A stretch of 64,000 nt of DNA from Candidatus Poribacteria bacterium (lineage in GTDB: Bacteria; Poribacteria; WGA-4E; WGA-3G): contig JAPPCZ010000069.1 in NCBI GenBank assembly GCA_028824685.1, forward strand, positions 28,266 to 92,265. The letters run 5' to 3'. The first letter of the stretch is position 1, and every line of letters starts with the position of its first letter. Of this stretch, positions 1 to 10,352 are shown in pieces. The position numbers and the translations under genes are program-made. The notes beneath the pieces were generated by a model. It worked only from the letters and a program-made list of their open reading frames with translations. It searched no databases and had not been told where the DNA came from.

Positions 1-1
1 A

Positions 2-463
2 TCATCAGGTTTCGCGCTTTTTGCCAGCGACATGTCAATCGGAAAAGCAGTAAAAATGTTGGTGGTGTTGGGACTTTATAGTTTTTCAACAGGAGCAGTT
101 GGTATGTTGGGCGCGTATGTGTTGCGGGACAACATTTTTGGAACAGGACTAACTTATTTTTTTCTATGCATTTTAATTGGTAGCGCGTTTTTACTCATGC
201 CTTTAGGTCGATATATCAATAACCTACAACCCGTTATTTCGCCGGTTCTTCACCTGAACCCGCTGATTGCTGTATGTAATATCTTTGACGGAATGGATAT
301 TTTTAGAACACCCTTGTTCTATGAACGAACACCGATTACATCTTATGATTTCTCATATCCATCTTGGTATGTTATCACTTTCTGGCAACTTTTAATAGGT
401 GGATGCTGTTTTTTATTGACATGGCAAATGTGTAGACCTACAAAGTTTAACTCTATTTGGTAG
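2..463 (+). CDS. C-terminal part of an integral membrane protein (possibly ABC-2 type permease)
   Basis: The reading frame is open to the left edge, so this is the 3' end of a longer gene; the ATG at 32 is probably internal. The visible part has three to four hydrophobic segments (counting from that ATG, about residues 8-30, 37-57 and 112-130). Between the last two lies a polar loop rich in Pro, Tyr and Phe, and the protein ends in a short basic tail soon after the last segment. That layout fits the C-terminus of an ABC-2 type transporter permease, but I see no diagnostic motif. Membrane location is well supported; the transporter assignment is a guess. Confidence 0.5.
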   Translation, partial: SSGFALFASDMSIGKAVKMLVVLGLYSFSTGAVGMLGAYVLRDNIFGTGLTYFFLCILIGSAFLLMPLGRYINNLQPVISPVLHLNPLIAVCNIFDGMDIFRTPLFYERTPITSYDFSYPSWYVITFWQLLIGGCCFLLTWQMCRPTKFNSIW

Positions 464-490
464 ATCATTGAATTAATTAGACGCATTTAT

Positions 491-630
491 CTGTAGGAGG
501 GAACTCCGGGGAATGCCTAAATGGCATTCATACCGTTGATTTGGATTCCCAACTAAGAGTCGCATTAGTCACGATTCGGAGATCGCTCCCGCCAAATGCC
601 ATACGCGCATTTGGCGTTGATTCACAGGTG
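491..630. repeat. Intergenic palindromic repeat element
   Basis: This fills most of the gap between the membrane protein and the phosphohexomutase. It starts with the GTAGGAGG motif that opens several other intergenic elements here and holds two hairpins, one around a GAATGCC/GGCATTC stem near 510-530 and one around CGCCAAATG/CATTTGGCG near 590-616. Positions 507-544 match 49929-49966 almost perfectly over about 38 bases, so it is a dispersed repeat rather than a gene-specific leader. Confidence 0.7.
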
Positions 631-694
631 AGGTGTCCAATTATTTCCATATTTCACCATAGCAAAGGTTTGACTATTACCGCAGAGAAACTTC

Positions 695-2101
695 ATGGCT
701 AAAACAAAAGACCCAATCATAAGCGTTTCTGGGGTTCGCGGACAGGTTGGTATTTCGCTTGATGCGCGTACCATTACCCGTTTTGCACTTGCATTTGGCA
801 CTTATGTAGGCGGTAAAACTGTGGTAATAGGGCGAGATACTCGCACCTCAAGCCCGATGATTCGGCATGCAGTACTTGCTGGACTTCTTGCCACAGGGTG
901 TCACGTCATTGACGTGGGTTTATGTCCAACGCCGACTGTCCTTTTGATGGCGAAAACGCTCGGTGCGCAAGGCAGTATTACCATCACAGCAAGTCATAAC
1001 CCTGTAGAATGGAACGGCATAGAATTTGCATCTGAATCTGGAAAGCTGCTCACACAGATTGAACGTGATGAATTGACACGAATCTATGAAACTGAAGATT
1101 TTACCTTAGCACCGTGGAACAAACAAGGGACACTTGAAAAATTTAAAGATGCTACCAATCATCATCTTAAGCAAATTCTCAGTTCACCGTGGCTTGATGT
1201 CGACTTAATCCGAAATGCTAAACTCAAGATAGCACTTGATTGTGGTAACGGTGCCGGATGTGTAATTAGTCCAAACCTCTTACAAGAACTTGGTTGTCAG
1301 GTGGTAGAAATTAACTGCAAGGCAGACGGTGATTTCCGTCGTCCAGCCGAACCTACACCTGATGCTTTAGGTGAGTTGTGTGAAAAGGTCCGTGAAACAC
1401 ATGCAGATATAGGATTTGCCCACGATGGCGATGCAGATCGAGTTGTGATTGTTACGGATGATGGCATAGCATTAAGCGGCGAGTGGGCCATCGCTTTCGT
1501 AGCAGATTTTATTTTGAGTAAAACAAAAGGAGATATAGTCGTCACAGTATCAACAAGCCGAATGATGGACGATATTGCAGAAAAGCACGGTGTAACACTA
1601 CACCGTACGAAAGTCGGTGTGGGATGGGTGGTTGAGAAAATGCGTGAAGTCAACGCTGTTATCGGAGGTGAAGGTACAGGTGGTGTTATCTATCCTTCTA
1701 TTAACTATACTACAGATGGTATTGCCTCTATCGCAGCAATTGCTCAATATCTTGCCGAATCCAAGACCACAATGACAGCACATGTTGAAGCCATGCCACA
1801 CTACGAGATGTGCCGAAAAAAAATGGAGATCCCATCACAAGAGATTGCAACACAACTCGTTGAACTTGCTCTGAAAATGTATGAGAAAGAAAGCACATCG
1901 ACTGCCCAATCCGTACCATTTCTTGAGTTAACCGACGGCATCAAGCGCGTTTGGGATGATCGATGGGTAAACATCCGTAAATCCGGAACGGAACCTGTAA
2001 TTCGTGTTTTCAGTGAAGCTCCGACGGAGATGGAAGCAAAAACACTTTGTGATGAGACTCTTGAAAACTTGAAAATGTTAATGAAACAGATAAACCTTTA
2101 G
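695..2101 (+). CDS. glmM: Phosphohexomutase, phosphoglucosamine mutase-like
   Basis: This is an alpha-D-phosphohexomutase of 468 residues, typical for the family. The phosphoserine loop TASHNP is at residues 98-103 (Ser100), the Mg-binding DGDADR motif at 244-249, the sugar-binding loop GEGTGG at 325-330 and the phosphate-binding RKSGTEP near residue 430. All four active-site motifs are intact. The sugar loop resembles the GEGNGG form common in archaeal-type mutases more than the GExSGH of E. coli GlmM, so the substrate could be glucosamine-, mannose- or glucose-phosphate. A cytoplasmic role in cell-wall or nucleotide-sugar synthesis is likely. yvcK follows 147 nt downstream on the same strand. 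Confidence 0.85.
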   Translation: MAKTKDPIISVSGVRGQVGISLDARTITRFALAFGTYVGGKTVVIGRDTRTSSPMIRHAVLAGLLATGCHVIDVGLCPTPTVLLMAKTLGAQGSITITASHNPVEWNGIEFASESGKLLTQIERDELTRIYETEDFTLAPWNKQGTLEKFKDATNHHLKQILSSPWLDVDLIRNAKLKIALDCGNGAGCVISPNLLQELGCQVVEINCKADGDFRRPAEPTPDALGELCEKVRETHADIGFAHDGDADRVVIVTDDGIALSGEWAIAFVADFILSKTKGDIVVTVSTSRMMDDIAEKHGVTLHRTKVGVGWVVEKMREVNAVIGGEGTGGVIYPSINYTTDGIASIAAIAQYLAESKTTMTAHVEAMPHYEMCRKKMEIPSQEIATQLVELALKMYEKESTSTAQSVPFLELTDGIKRVWDDRWVNIRKSGTEPVIRVFSEAPTEMEAKTLCDETLENLKMLMKQINL

Positions 2102-2248
2102 ATGCGTTATTTATGACAAAAAGAGTCCATTATTTTTGATGCTGAAAATCTTACATTTTCTGTCTTCAGAATTGAACGACAGTCGTATGTTGTGGTTAAG
2201 TTTACTATAAAGAAATACTAACCGCCATCTTGGTGGTTTGGAGAAATT

Positions 2249-3493
2249 ATGTCTTTGAAAATTGCCTGCATTGGCGGTGGAAGTGGATTATCCGCTCTGC
2301 TCAGCGGGATTAAGTACTATGCTAATCTGGAAACAGATAACGGAAAAATTATTGATCTGGATAGTTTGGCAGCGATCGTTACTGTTTCTGATGACGGTGG
2401 CAGCTCAGGACGTCTTATAGAAGAATTTGATGTGCTTCCGCCAGGCGATATCCGCAGACTATTATGGACGCTATCCGATGCAGACGAACTGGCGGGACTT
2501 TGGGAATACCGTTTTTCCAGTAATGGTGACCTTGGTGGACATACAATCGGAAATTTATTATTAACTGCCTTGACCGAACAATTCAAAGGTAATTTTCCAA
2601 AAGCGATCCAGGCGGCATCACGTCTCCTCGCTGTGCGTGGACAAATTATCCCTGTCACCTTGGATTACACCGTTCTCTGCGCTGAACTTGCAAACGGTGA
2701 GATCGTTCGAGGTGAATCGACCATTCCGGTACGCGAGAACCGAGAACCGATCAAACGCGTGTTTTTTGAACCGCGTGAGAACGGTAAAACACATCATGCC
2801 TCAGACGAAGATTATGAATGCCAAGCACATGAAACAGCAATGGAGGCACTCGTTAATGCAGATGTAATAATCATCGGCCCAGGAAGCCTTTACACCAGCA
2901 TCATGCCGAATCTTGTAATAAGGGGTATTGTTGAAGCAATTCAACGTTCAAACGCTGTTAAAGTATACGTATGTAATGTGATGACACAACCCGGTGAAAC
3001 CGATGGTTACGCTGTCACTGACCATGTCAATGCCATTCTTGACCACGCAAAAATACCCATTGATTATGTCTTAGTTAATAATCAACCAGCACCACAGGAA
3101 ATCATGCAAGGGTATGTCCGAAATGAATTGGTTTCACAACTTACCCGAATTCGCACTTTGTCTGACGAAGGGCTTTCAAAACTGGCTGAGGATACCGAAC
3201 ATCTGAAGGAGGTGCTTGACTTAGCAAAAGATATTTCAACGCTTTCTGTTGAAACAATGCAAGTTGCTGACGCTTCAAAAGTACAAGTTTCCTATAACCG
3301 CGAGCAGGAGAGGCTTGAAGAGGAAGGCATTACCGTTGTTGAAGCAGATTTAATCAGAGACATGGTTGTTACCGAAATCGGAACATGGTTAGGTGGAGAG
3401 CAGATGAACGTAATTCGCCATGATCCTGAAAAGTTAGTGATGAATCTTGTAAATATCTTCAAAAATCATCCGAAACTAAGCGAAGTCATTTAG
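2249..3493 (+). CDS. yvcK: YvcK/CofD-like gluconeogenesis factor
   Basis: A 414-residue member of the YvcK/CofD-like family. The N-terminal nucleotide-binding motif GGGSGL is at residues 9-14, followed by VSDDGGSSGR near 46-55 and PPGDIR at 64-69, all hallmarks of the family. A GGAG ribosome binding site lies a few bases before the ATG. In Bacillus, YvcK binds UDP-GlcNAc and influences carbon metabolism and cell-wall synthesis. Its position behind a phosphohexomutase fits a link to amino-sugar nucleotides, though that functional coupling is inferred. Confidence 0.9.
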   Translation: MSLKIACIGGGSGLSALLSGIKYYANLETDNGKIIDLDSLAAIVTVSDDGGSSGRLIEEFDVLPPGDIRRLLWTLSDADELAGLWEYRFSSNGDLGGHTIGNLLLTALTEQFKGNFPKAIQAASRLLAVRGQIIPVTLDYTVLCAELANGEIVRGESTIPVRENREPIKRVFFEPRENGKTHHASDEDYECQAHETAMEALVNADVIIIGPGSLYTSIMPNLVIRGIVEAIQRSNAVKVYVCNVMTQPGETDGYAVTDHVNAILDHAKIPIDYVLVNNQPAPQEIMQGYVRNELVSQLTRIRTLSDEGLSKLAEDTEHLKEVLDLAKDISTLSVETMQVADASKVQVSYNREQERLEEEGITVVEADLIRDMVVTEIGTWLGGEQMNVIRHDPEKLVMNLVNIFKNHPKLSEVI

Positions 3494-3503
3494 TTAAAAA
3501 ATT

Positions 3504-3532
3504 AAGGGTAGGTTTTGAGAAACACTACCCTT
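3504..3532 (-). terminator. Hairpin terminator between yvcK and the small minus-strand gene
   Basis: An 8-bp stem (AAGGGTAG at 3504-3511 with CTACCCTT at 3525-3532) is followed, on the minus strand, by an AATTTTTT tract. It suits intrinsic termination of the minus-strand gene ending at 3582. It may also serve yvcK, but there is no clear U-run in that direction. Confidence 0.6.
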
Positions 3533-3581
3533 CTTGAAGAAAATAGAACTTATGATATTGTAAAAAGGTTTTACTGTAACA

Positions 3582-3791
3582 TTACTGCCCTAAGTGAGAT
3601 ATGTTGTTAGACTTAATGTGGGACGCAAATTTATCGCAAATAAATGAAAGGTTATCAATAAAATTATCCCAACGGAATTCTTCCTCTTGCGCCTTTGATG
3701 CTGCGAAATACACCGCTAATTCATAATAATCAGGTTTTCTTTCATCTAACGGTTGTGTGTCAGCGGTATATTGTTTTGAATTTTTATACAT
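3582..3791 (-). CDS. Small hypothetical protein (69 aa)
   Basis: I do not recognise this 69-residue protein. It is charged and soluble, with no membrane segment, and has an aromatic/acidic middle (YYELAVYFAAS, then EEEFRWDNF). It is supported as a real gene by an AGGGGGT ribosome binding site 6-12 bases before the ATG and by a hairpin with a U-tract downstream. It lies alone and convergent with yvcK. Confidence 0.55.
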   Translation of the reverse strand: MYKNSKQYTADTQPLDERKPDYYELAVYFAASKAQEEEFRWDNFIDNLSFICDKFASHIKSNNISHLGQ

Positions 3792-3915
3792 CTTGTACCC
3801 CCTAAAAGTTATAGGTTACTCCTCCCTACACGTTTTTAACGTCATCCTTAAAAGCGAGGTTTCATTTTTTTAAACGGACAAAATGCTAATTGCTTTTACA
3901 TTCAACCCAAAATCT

Positions 3916-3944
3916 TTGACTTTAGCACATTTTGAAGGTATAAT
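3916..3944 (+). promoter_or_regulatory. Sigma70-like promoter of glnS-gltX
   Basis: TTGACT at 3916-3921 and TATAAT at 3939-3944 are separated by exactly 17 bases. The glnS start codon follows 21 bases later, with an AGGAGG ribosome binding site at 3955-3960. Confidence 0.75.
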
Positions 3945-3965
3945 TTATATTTTTAGGAGGCGTTC

Positions 3966-5708
3966 ATGAATCATCAAAAATCCGGCTCAAAAAACACCAA
4001 AAGCAACACAAATACGCGAGAAAACGACAACAATACATCCGATACAAACTTTATCCGACAAGCAATTGAAGAAGATATAGCATCAAATAGATTTGACGGT
4101 AGGGTGCATACCCGATTCCCTCCAGAACCGAGTGGATACCTCCATATCGGGCACGCCAAAGCCATCTGTATTAGTTTCGGTATTGCTGAAGACTATGATG
4201 GACTTTACAATCTCCGATTTGATGACAGCAACCCCATTACAGAAGAAAGTGAATACGTAGAAGCGATTAAACGCGATGTTCATTGGCTCGGATTTGATTG
4301 GGAGGAACGCGAATTCTACGCCTCCGACTTTTTTGAGACACTCTATGAATATGCTGTAAAACTAATAGAAAAAGAAAAGGCGTATGTGTGCGATCTTACA
4401 CCAGATGAAATGCGCACCTATCGCGGCACTTTGGTAACACCCGGCAAAGATAGTCCCTACCGCAACCGTTCTGTTGAAGAGAATCTAACGTTGTTCGGCG
4501 GGATGCGTAATGGTGAATTTCCTGACGGTTCTCGCACGCTCCGCGCGAAGATTGATATGTCCAGCCCGAATCTAAATATGCGCGATCCTGTGATGTATCG
4601 CATTCTTCGTGCACATCACTACCGGCACGGGGACAATTGGTGCATCTATCCTACTTACGATTTTACACATGGACAGTCCGATTCAATAGAAGGTGTAACG
4701 CACTCTCTGTGTGATGTTCAGTTTGAGGACCATCGACCACTATACGATTGGTTTTTAGAATCGTTGGAAATTTATCAACCTCGGCAAATTGAGTTTGCTC
4801 GCTTAAATCTCACATACACTGTGCTTGGCAAACGAAAGCTCAAAGTTCTCGTTGAGGAGGGACACGTCAATGGATGGGATGATCCCAGACTTCCTACGCT
4901 TGCAGGTATGCGACGTCGTGGCTATACCCCCGAATCCATCCGAAATTTTTGCAACCGAATCGGTGTATCAAAAGCCGATAACCTCATTGAAATCGGACAA
5001 CTTGAATATTCTATTCGTGATGACCTGAATCGGAACGCACCCCGTGTTATGGCAGTTCTCAATCCAGTTAAAGTGATTATTGACAACTATCCAGAAGGGC
5101 AAGTTGAAATGCTTGATGCCGATAACAATCCAGAAGATGAAAACGCAGGGACGCGGAAAATTCCATTCTCAAAAGAAATCTACATTGAACGTGAAGACTT
5201 TATGGAAGACCCGCCACGAAAATTTTATAGACTTGCTCCCGGACGAGAGGTGCGGCTAAAGCATGCATACTACATCACCTGCGAAAACGTAGTTAAAGAC
5301 GAAAACACGGGTGAAATCGTTGAGATTCACTGCACGTATGATCCAGAAACGCGTGGTGGTTGGTCAGATGATGGACGCAGAGTGCAAGGCACACTGCACT
5401 GGGTTTCTGCTGAACACGCAGTTAATGCTGAAGTGCGGCTATATGATTCGCTCTTTACAGAACGTGAACCGGAAAACGCAGCAGAGGGTGCAGATTGGAT
5501 GAAATTCCTCAATCCAGATTCGTTAGAGATTCTTAATAATTGCAAAGTTGAACCGAGTCTCCTTGATGCACCGCCTGAAAGTCGCTATCAGTTCCTACGA
5601 ATGGGGTATTTTTGTGTTGATTCAGACACAACGCCAGAAAAATTGGTTTTCAATCGCACAGTACCGTTGCGAGATTCTTGGGCAAAAATTCAGAAAGGAC
5701 AGAAATGA
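3966..5708 (+). CDS. glnS: Glutaminyl-tRNA synthetase
   Basis: Class I aminoacyl-tRNA synthetase of 580 residues that charges tRNA-Gln directly. The HIGH motif is intact at residues 60-63 in the context [14 protein letters not shown]. The second signature, usually MSKRKL in GlnRS, reads LGKRKL near residues 287-292, a small departure from consensus. The C-terminal half carries the two beta-barrel anticodon-binding domains. The first 30 residues are a Ser/Asn/Thr-rich extension. An AGGAGG site and a good promoter precede the ATG. It overlaps gltX by 4 bases, so the two are translationally coupled. Confidence 0.95.
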   Translation: MNHQKSGSKNTKSNTNTRENDNNTSDTNFIRQAIEEDIASNRFDGRVHTRFPPEPSGYLHIGHAKAICISFGIAEDYDGLYNLRFDDSNPITEESEYVEAIKRDVHWLGFDWEEREFYASDFFETLYEYAVKLIEKEKAYVCDLTPDEMRTYRGTLVTPGKDSPYRNRSVEENLTLFGGMRNGEFPDGSRTLRAKIDMSSPNLNMRDPVMYRILRAHHYRHGDNWCIYPTYDFTHGQSDSIEGVTHSLCDVQFEDHRPLYDWFLESLEIYQPRQIEFARLNLTYTVLGKRKLKVLVEEGHVNGWDDPRLPTLAGMRRRGYTPESIRNFCNRIGVSKADNLIEIGQLEYSIRDDLNRNAPRVMAVLNPVKVIIDNYPEGQVEMLDADNNPEDENAGTRKIPFSKEIYIEREDFMEDPPRKFYRLAPGREVRLKHAYYITCENVVKDENTGEIVEIHCTYDPETRGGWSDDGRRVQGTLHWVSAEHAVNAEVRLYDSLFTEREPENAAEGADWMKFLNPDSLEILNNCKVEPSLLDAPPESRYQFLRMGYFCVDSDTTPEKLVFNRTVPLRDSWAKIQKGQK

Positions 5709-7165
5709 ACGGAACCCTCTCTCAAAATGACCAAGTCAGAGTTCGGATGGCACCATCACCTACTGGCTACTTACACATCGGTGGTGCGCGAACGGCTCTC
5801 TTCAATTGGCTGTTTGCCAAACATCACAACGGCAAATTTATACTCCGAATTGACGATACGGATACGGCGCGTTCCACTGATGAGTCCATGCGCGAGATCT
5901 ATCATGCGTTGAAGTGGTTGGGCATCAATTGGGACGAGCAGTATGTCCAGTCGGATCGGAAAAGCATCTATGAAGGTTACGTTGAACAATTGCTTGAAAG
6001 TGGGAATGCATACCACTGCTATTGCACACCTGAAGAACTTGAAGAGATTCGCGCACAGGCGCGCGTTGATAAGCAAACCCGTTCCTACGATGGAAGGCAC
6101 CGGCACCTGACATCGGAAGACGTAGACCGTTTTATCGCCGAGGGCAGAAAGCCGACCGTTCGTATAAAAATGCCTGACACACCGATTCGTGTTGACGACC
6201 TCATCCTCGGTTCACGCAATATCGATCCCGATACCTTAGAGGACGAAGTGATTGTCCGCTCAAACGGGATGCCTAACTACAATCTTACCTCAATTATTGA
6301 CGATGCGGAGATGCAGATAACACACGTCATTCGGGGAACAGAGCATCTCAATAATACACCGAAGCAGATTGCGATTGCGAATGCACTTGGTTTGAACCTA
6401 CCTCAATTTGCACATATTCCATTGGTGCTTGATGATACCGGTAGGAAACTCAGTAAACGCCATCACGGCGATCTCGTCGCTGTGAACCGCTACCGTGAGG
6501 AGGGATATCTGCCTGAAGCCATGCTGAACTTCGTTGTCCGACTCGGCTGGTCCTACGACGACAAGCAGGAAATCTTTTCTGTTGATGAACTCATTGAGAA
6601 ATTTGATCTTGAGCGGGTTGGTAAAAGTGGGAGTGTCTTTGATATTAAGAAGTTAGAATGGCTCAACTCCCACTATATTAACCAACTTGATGTGGCAGCG
6701 CGGACAGATGCAGTGATGCCTTTCTGGGAACAAGAAGGTTTGGTGGATTCTAATACAAAACGCGATTGGCTTGAGAAAATCGTTGAGGCAGTCGGAGAAC
6801 GTCTCACAACATTCCAAGATATTGTCCCACAAACACGTTACTTCTTCACCGATGATTTTGAATATGACTCAAAAGCGGTAAAAAAATGGTGGGGTGGTTC
6901 AGACGAGAAGAAGCAAAAAACTTGTGAAATTCTGACAAATCTCCAACAAATTTTGGAAGAAATCTCTGCGTTTGAAATAGAAACGATTGAGTCAGCGATT
7001 TGGAAGTATACAGACGAAAACGACATCAAACGCGTCGCGGCGATGCAGGCGTTGCGAATCGCGCTCACGGGTACATCGTTCGGACCGAGTCTCTTTGATA
7101 TTGTTGTGCTGCTTGGCAAAGACGAGGTTTTGAAGCGGATCCCAAAGGCGATAGCGCATCTATGA
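5705..7165 (+). CDS. gltX: Glutamyl-tRNA synthetase
   Basis: Class I synthetase charging tRNA-Glu, 486 residues. I chose the ATG at 5705, which overlaps the glnS stop as ATGA and has an AAAGGA site 5-10 bases upstream; an in-frame upstream ATG at 5678 would add nine residues. The HIGH-type motif HIGG is at residues 24-27 and the KMSKS-type loop KLSKR near 247. GluRS and GlnRS together suggest that GluRS need not misacylate tRNA-Gln here, but that depends on whether gatCAB exists elsewhere. Confidence 0.95.
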   Translation: MNGTLSQNDQVRVRMAPSPTGYLHIGGARTALFNWLFAKHHNGKFILRIDDTDTARSTDESMREIYHALKWLGINWDEQYVQSDRKSIYEGYVEQLLESGNAYHCYCTPEELEEIRAQARVDKQTRSYDGRHRHLTSEDVDRFIAEGRKPTVRIKMPDTPIRVDDLILGSRNIDPDTLEDEVIVRSNGMPNYNLTSIIDDAEMQITHVIRGTEHLNNTPKQIAIANALGLNLPQFAHIPLVLDDTGRKLSKRHHGDLVAVNRYREEGYLPEAMLNFVVRLGWSYDDKQEIFSVDELIEKFDLERVGKSGSVFDIKKLEWLNSHYINQLDVAARTDAVMPFWEQEGLVDSNTKRDWLEKIVEAVGERLTTFQDIVPQTRYFFTDDFEYDSKAVKKWWGGSDEKKQKTCEILTNLQQILEEISAFEIETIESAIWKYTDENDIKRVAAMQALRIALTGTSFGPSLFDIVVLLGKDEVLKRIPKAIAHL

Positions 7166-7211
7166 GTCTACTGCAGAGCAGTGCACGTAAACCTCTAAAA
7201 GGAGGTCACTC

Positions 7212-8501
7212 ATGGCAGCAAAACTCGCTATTTCTGGTGGTAAAAAGACCGTCCCTGACGGGTTAATTCAACCGTGGCCAGAGGTTACCCAAGATGATAG
7301 GGACGCTATTGCCGAGGTTATCGCCTCTGAAAGAATTACCGAACAGCAACGGATTCAATCCGAAGGTCTCGCGAAAGAGTGGGCAGAATACATGGGTGTT
7401 GCGTATTGTATTCCGGTCAACAGCGGGACTGCTGCGTTGCATCTGTGTGTCGCAGGTGTCGGTATTGAACCGGGCGATGAGGTCATTGTTCCCGCCTTCA
7501 CTTTCTGGGCGACAGCAGCAGCTGTCCTCCATCATAACGCTATTCCTGTCTTTGTTGATATTGACCCCGTAACCTACTGTATTGATCCCAATGAGATTGA
7601 AGCGAAAATCACCGAGCGAACTCGCGCTATTCTGCCTGTTCATATTCACGGCATGCCTGCCGATATGGATCCGATTTTAGCAATTGCTAAAAAGCATAAT
7701 TTGAAGATTATTGAGGATGTCGCGCAGGCACACGGTGCGCGCTATAAAGGAAAACCTTGTGGAGCATTCGGTGATGCCGCAGGTTACAGCACCCAAGCCT
7801 CCAAAACATTGAGTAGCGGTTGTCAAGGTGGTTTGTTCACAACGGATGATGAGCAAATTTACAAGCGCGCAGCATTGTTACAGTATTTCGGGGAAATCGT
7901 CGTACCGGGCAGAGAACGCGAGGAACAGGAATACAACGCGTATGGACTCGGATGGATGTATCGTGGGGATATGTTCAGTCAGGCGTTCATCCGTAGCCAA
8001 CTCAAGCGACTTGATGTGAACAATGCGAAGCGGATCAAGAATTGCCAATATCTTACGGATCATCTGGACGAAATTGACGGCATCGAAACGCCTGTTACCC
8101 CCAAGGAATGTGAACCGGTTTATTACAACTACGTCGTCGGTTTTGATCCAGAGGCGTTGGGATTAGATATTCCCGCACGCACCTTGCGTGAGAAGGTGCA
8201 AGCAGCACTACGCGCTGAAGGAGTGCCGACTGGACAGTGGCAACGACTCCCCGTCCCATCTCAAGAAATTTTCCAGAACCGGATCGGTTACGGCACAGGC
8301 TGCCCGTGGCGATGCAACCAATCAACCGTCGAATACAAGACTGAGGACTATCCCAAAGCCGTTGAATTCATGGATTCTCACTGCTACATATTTGATGTCA
8401 ATCCGCCCAACGACCTTGAGTTGATGTCCTATTATGTTGAGGCGTTCCACAAGGTGATGGGTCAGCTTGATGCTGTGCTTGAACATTCAGAAACGCCTTA
8501 A
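7212..8501 (+). CDS. DegT/DnrJ/EryC1/StrS-family PLP aminotransferase
   Basis: A fold-type I PLP enzyme of 429 residues from the sugar aminotransferase/AHBA-synthase-like family. The family hallmark VNSGTAALHL and the EPGDEVIVPAFTF segment lie in the first third, the PLP-ring Asp is in IIEDVAQAHGA, and the Schiff-base Lys is K198 in STQASKTLSSG. An AAAGGAGG site precedes the ATG. No sugar-nucleotide genes flank it, so the substrate cannot be named. The decarboxylase downstream is also PLP-dependent but is separated by 198 bases with an inverted repeat, so co-transcription is uncertain. Confidence 0.85.
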   Translation: MAAKLAISGGKKTVPDGLIQPWPEVTQDDRDAIAEVIASERITEQQRIQSEGLAKEWAEYMGVAYCIPVNSGTAALHLCVAGVGIEPGDEVIVPAFTFWATAAAVLHHNAIPVFVDIDPVTYCIDPNEIEAKITERTRAILPVHIHGMPADMDPILAIAKKHNLKIIEDVAQAHGARYKGKPCGAFGDAAGYSTQASKTLSSGCQGGLFTTDDEQIYKRAALLQYFGEIVVPGREREEQEYNAYGLGWMYRGDMFSQAFIRSQLKRLDVNNAKRIKNCQYLTDHLDEIDGIETPVTPKECEPVYYNYVVGFDPEALGLDIPARTLREKVQAALRAEGVPTGQWQRLPVPSQEIFQNRIGYGTGCPWRCNQSTVEYKTEDYPKAVEFMDSHCYIFDVNPPNDLELMSYYVEAFHKVMGQLDAVLEHSETP

Positions 8502-8570
8502 GTTTTAGGTCGCTCCTAAACCATCAACCCAGCATAAGTACCCTTATATTCAAATCACATTGAAAATCCG

Positions 8571-8690
8571 TAAAGTGAAGTGTTATCATATTTAACATAA
8601 AACGCAGATACGTTTTCATATCTAAACCCTCATCCCTATCCGCAAAACACGCACTTCTGAGCCAGTATCTGTAGAATACACTTCACTTTA
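8571..8690. repeat. 120-bp element with 13-bp perfect terminal inverted repeats
   Basis: TAAAGTGAAGTGT at 8571-8583 is the exact reverse complement of ACACTTCACTTTA at 8678-8690. The ends resemble the TATAGTGAA-type ends of the element at 19991-20160, which suggests a small non-autonomous mobile element. No clear target duplication is visible. It ends only 9 bases before the decarboxylase start, so it may carry that gene's promoter or leader. Confidence 0.6.
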
Positions 8691-8699
8691 GGATAAATA

Positions 8700-10334
8700 A
8701 TGACATACCGAAGCATTTTAAAAAAAATAAGACTTGCTTTCCCCCAACCAATATCTGATACTATACATGATTCATACTTTGTGCATTCCATGATGCGTGC
8801 TTTAGATCAGGTAGACACACTAAAAACGCATCTACCATTTCTCGGCAGCATCGTTACTGGGGACTTTGACGCAGCAAAAAAGACAGAATTACCAGAAGAT
8901 ATTTCCACAGTTGAAGAGGTAACAACCGACCTTGTGAGCTACCTCCAAGGAATGACTATCTTTGGTCACCCCCGCACACAACAGAATGTAATTGCCCCGA
9001 CAACTATTCCGAGCCTAATAGGGGTACTTCTCGCCTCTCTACACAATCCTAACCTTTGTTGGGATGCATCCAGTCAATTAGTTGCGATGGCAGAAGTTGA
9101 AGTCATTGCGATGACATCACAGTTGGTCGGATACGATGCGGAACAAGCAAGTGGTGTATTTACCTTTGGTGGCACTGGAACGACACTCTATGGCGTAAAA
9201 ATCGGATTAGAAAAAGCATGTCCAGAAACAATGCATAAAGGCACGCCAGAAGATGCAGTCGTTTTTGTGTCGGATGCAGCACATTACTGTGCTGCGAATA
9301 TTACGGGTTGGCTCGGAATAGGAACGAACAATCTCATTACGATTCCAACGACAACCGAAAACGAGATTGACCTTGAATTACTTGAACAAGAACTCCGAAA
9401 AGCACTCACAGATGGGAAAAAGATTGCTGCTATTATTGCCACATTAGGCACTACCGACGCGTTCGGTTTAGATAATTTAATGCATATCGTAGCGTTACGG
9501 GAAACTCTCGTTGATGAATTTCAACTTGACTATCAGCCGCATATCCATGCTGACGCTGTTATCGGATGGGCATGGTCTGTTTTTAACAACTACGATTTTG
9601 AGGATAACCCGTTAGGATTTCGTCCGCGTACTATCCGCGCTTTAGCAGGTGCTTGCAGGAGGATACAACACCTTTCCCTTGCTGATTCTGTAGGTATTGA
9701 CTTTCATAAAACTGGTTTTGCGCCTTATATCTCCAGTCTCGTCCTCGTCAAAGATCGGACTGATCTGGATTTGCTAAAACGCTCACCTGAACAAATGCCT
9801 TATCTCTATCATTTTGGACAGTATCGTCCTGGCATGTTCACACTTGAAACCTCAAGAGCAGGGACAGGCGTGCTTGCGGCACTCGCGAATCTAAAATTGT
9901 TTGGAGAAGAAGGATTGCGTGCCATTCTTGGACACATCGTTGAAATGACGCAGCTTCTACGGGAACATCTGGAAGGGCATGAAGGCACGACAGTACTAAA
10001 CCGTGGAAATTTTGGCACCGTTACCCTATTCCGTGCTTATCCAGTCGGTGTGGATACCTTTGAAATCAAACGTCAGGAATTTGAGGATGCTGCCAATCGG
10101 GACATTTTAATTGCACACAATGCCTACAACAAAGAAATCTTCCAATATGTTAATTCTGAGGCGATGGAAGGACGAGGTGTTTTCATCTCTACAACAGACT
10201 GCTACCGTAAAACCGCTTATGGAGAACCAATTGTCGCTTTAAAATCGTTTATCCTATCCCCATTTGTTGATGAAGAGGATGTCAAAACAGTTGTTGCAAA
10301 GGTATTGGAAGCGAGGGAAGCAATTGGTGGTTGA
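8700..10334 (+). CDS. Group II pyridoxal-dependent decarboxylase
   Basis: A 544-residue fold-type I PLP decarboxylase related to glutamate, tyrosine/DOPA and 2,4-diaminobutyrate decarboxylases. Visible motifs are FTFGGTGTTLYG (phosphate loop), HADAVIGWAW (the conserved His-Ala-Asp that contacts the PLP ring) and the Schiff-base Lys K337 in GIDFHKTGFAP. The N-terminal 90 residues are an extension of no clear motif. The substrate cannot be read from the sequence. A weak AGGA site precedes the ATG. A short tmRNA-like gene lies immediately downstream on the opposite strand. Confidence 0.85.
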   Translation: MTYRSILKKIRLAFPQPISDTIHDSYFVHSMMRALDQVDTLKTHLPFLGSIVTGDFDAAKKTELPEDISTVEEVTTDLVSYLQGMTIFGHPRTQQNVIAPTTIPSLIGVLLASLHNPNLCWDASSQLVAMAEVEVIAMTSQLVGYDAEQASGVFTFGGTGTTLYGVKIGLEKACPETMHKGTPEDAVVFVSDAAHYCAANITGWLGIGTNNLITIPTTTENEIDLELLEQELRKALTDGKKIAAIIATLGTTDAFGLDNLMHIVALRETLVDEFQLDYQPHIHADAVIGWAWSVFNNYDFEDNPLGFRPRTIRALAGACRRIQHLSLADSVGIDFHKTGFAPYISSLVLVKDRTDLDLLKRSPEQMPYLYHFGQYRPGMFTLETSRAGTGVLAALANLKLFGEEGLRAILGHIVEMTQLLREHLEGHEGTTVLNRGNFGTVTLFRAYPVGVDTFEIKRQEFEDAANRDILIAHNAYNKEIFQYVNSEAMEGRGVFISTTDCYRKTAYGEPIVALKSFILSPFVDEEDVKTVVAKVLEAREAIGG

Positions 10335-10352
10335 AGTGCGGGACTAACCAAA

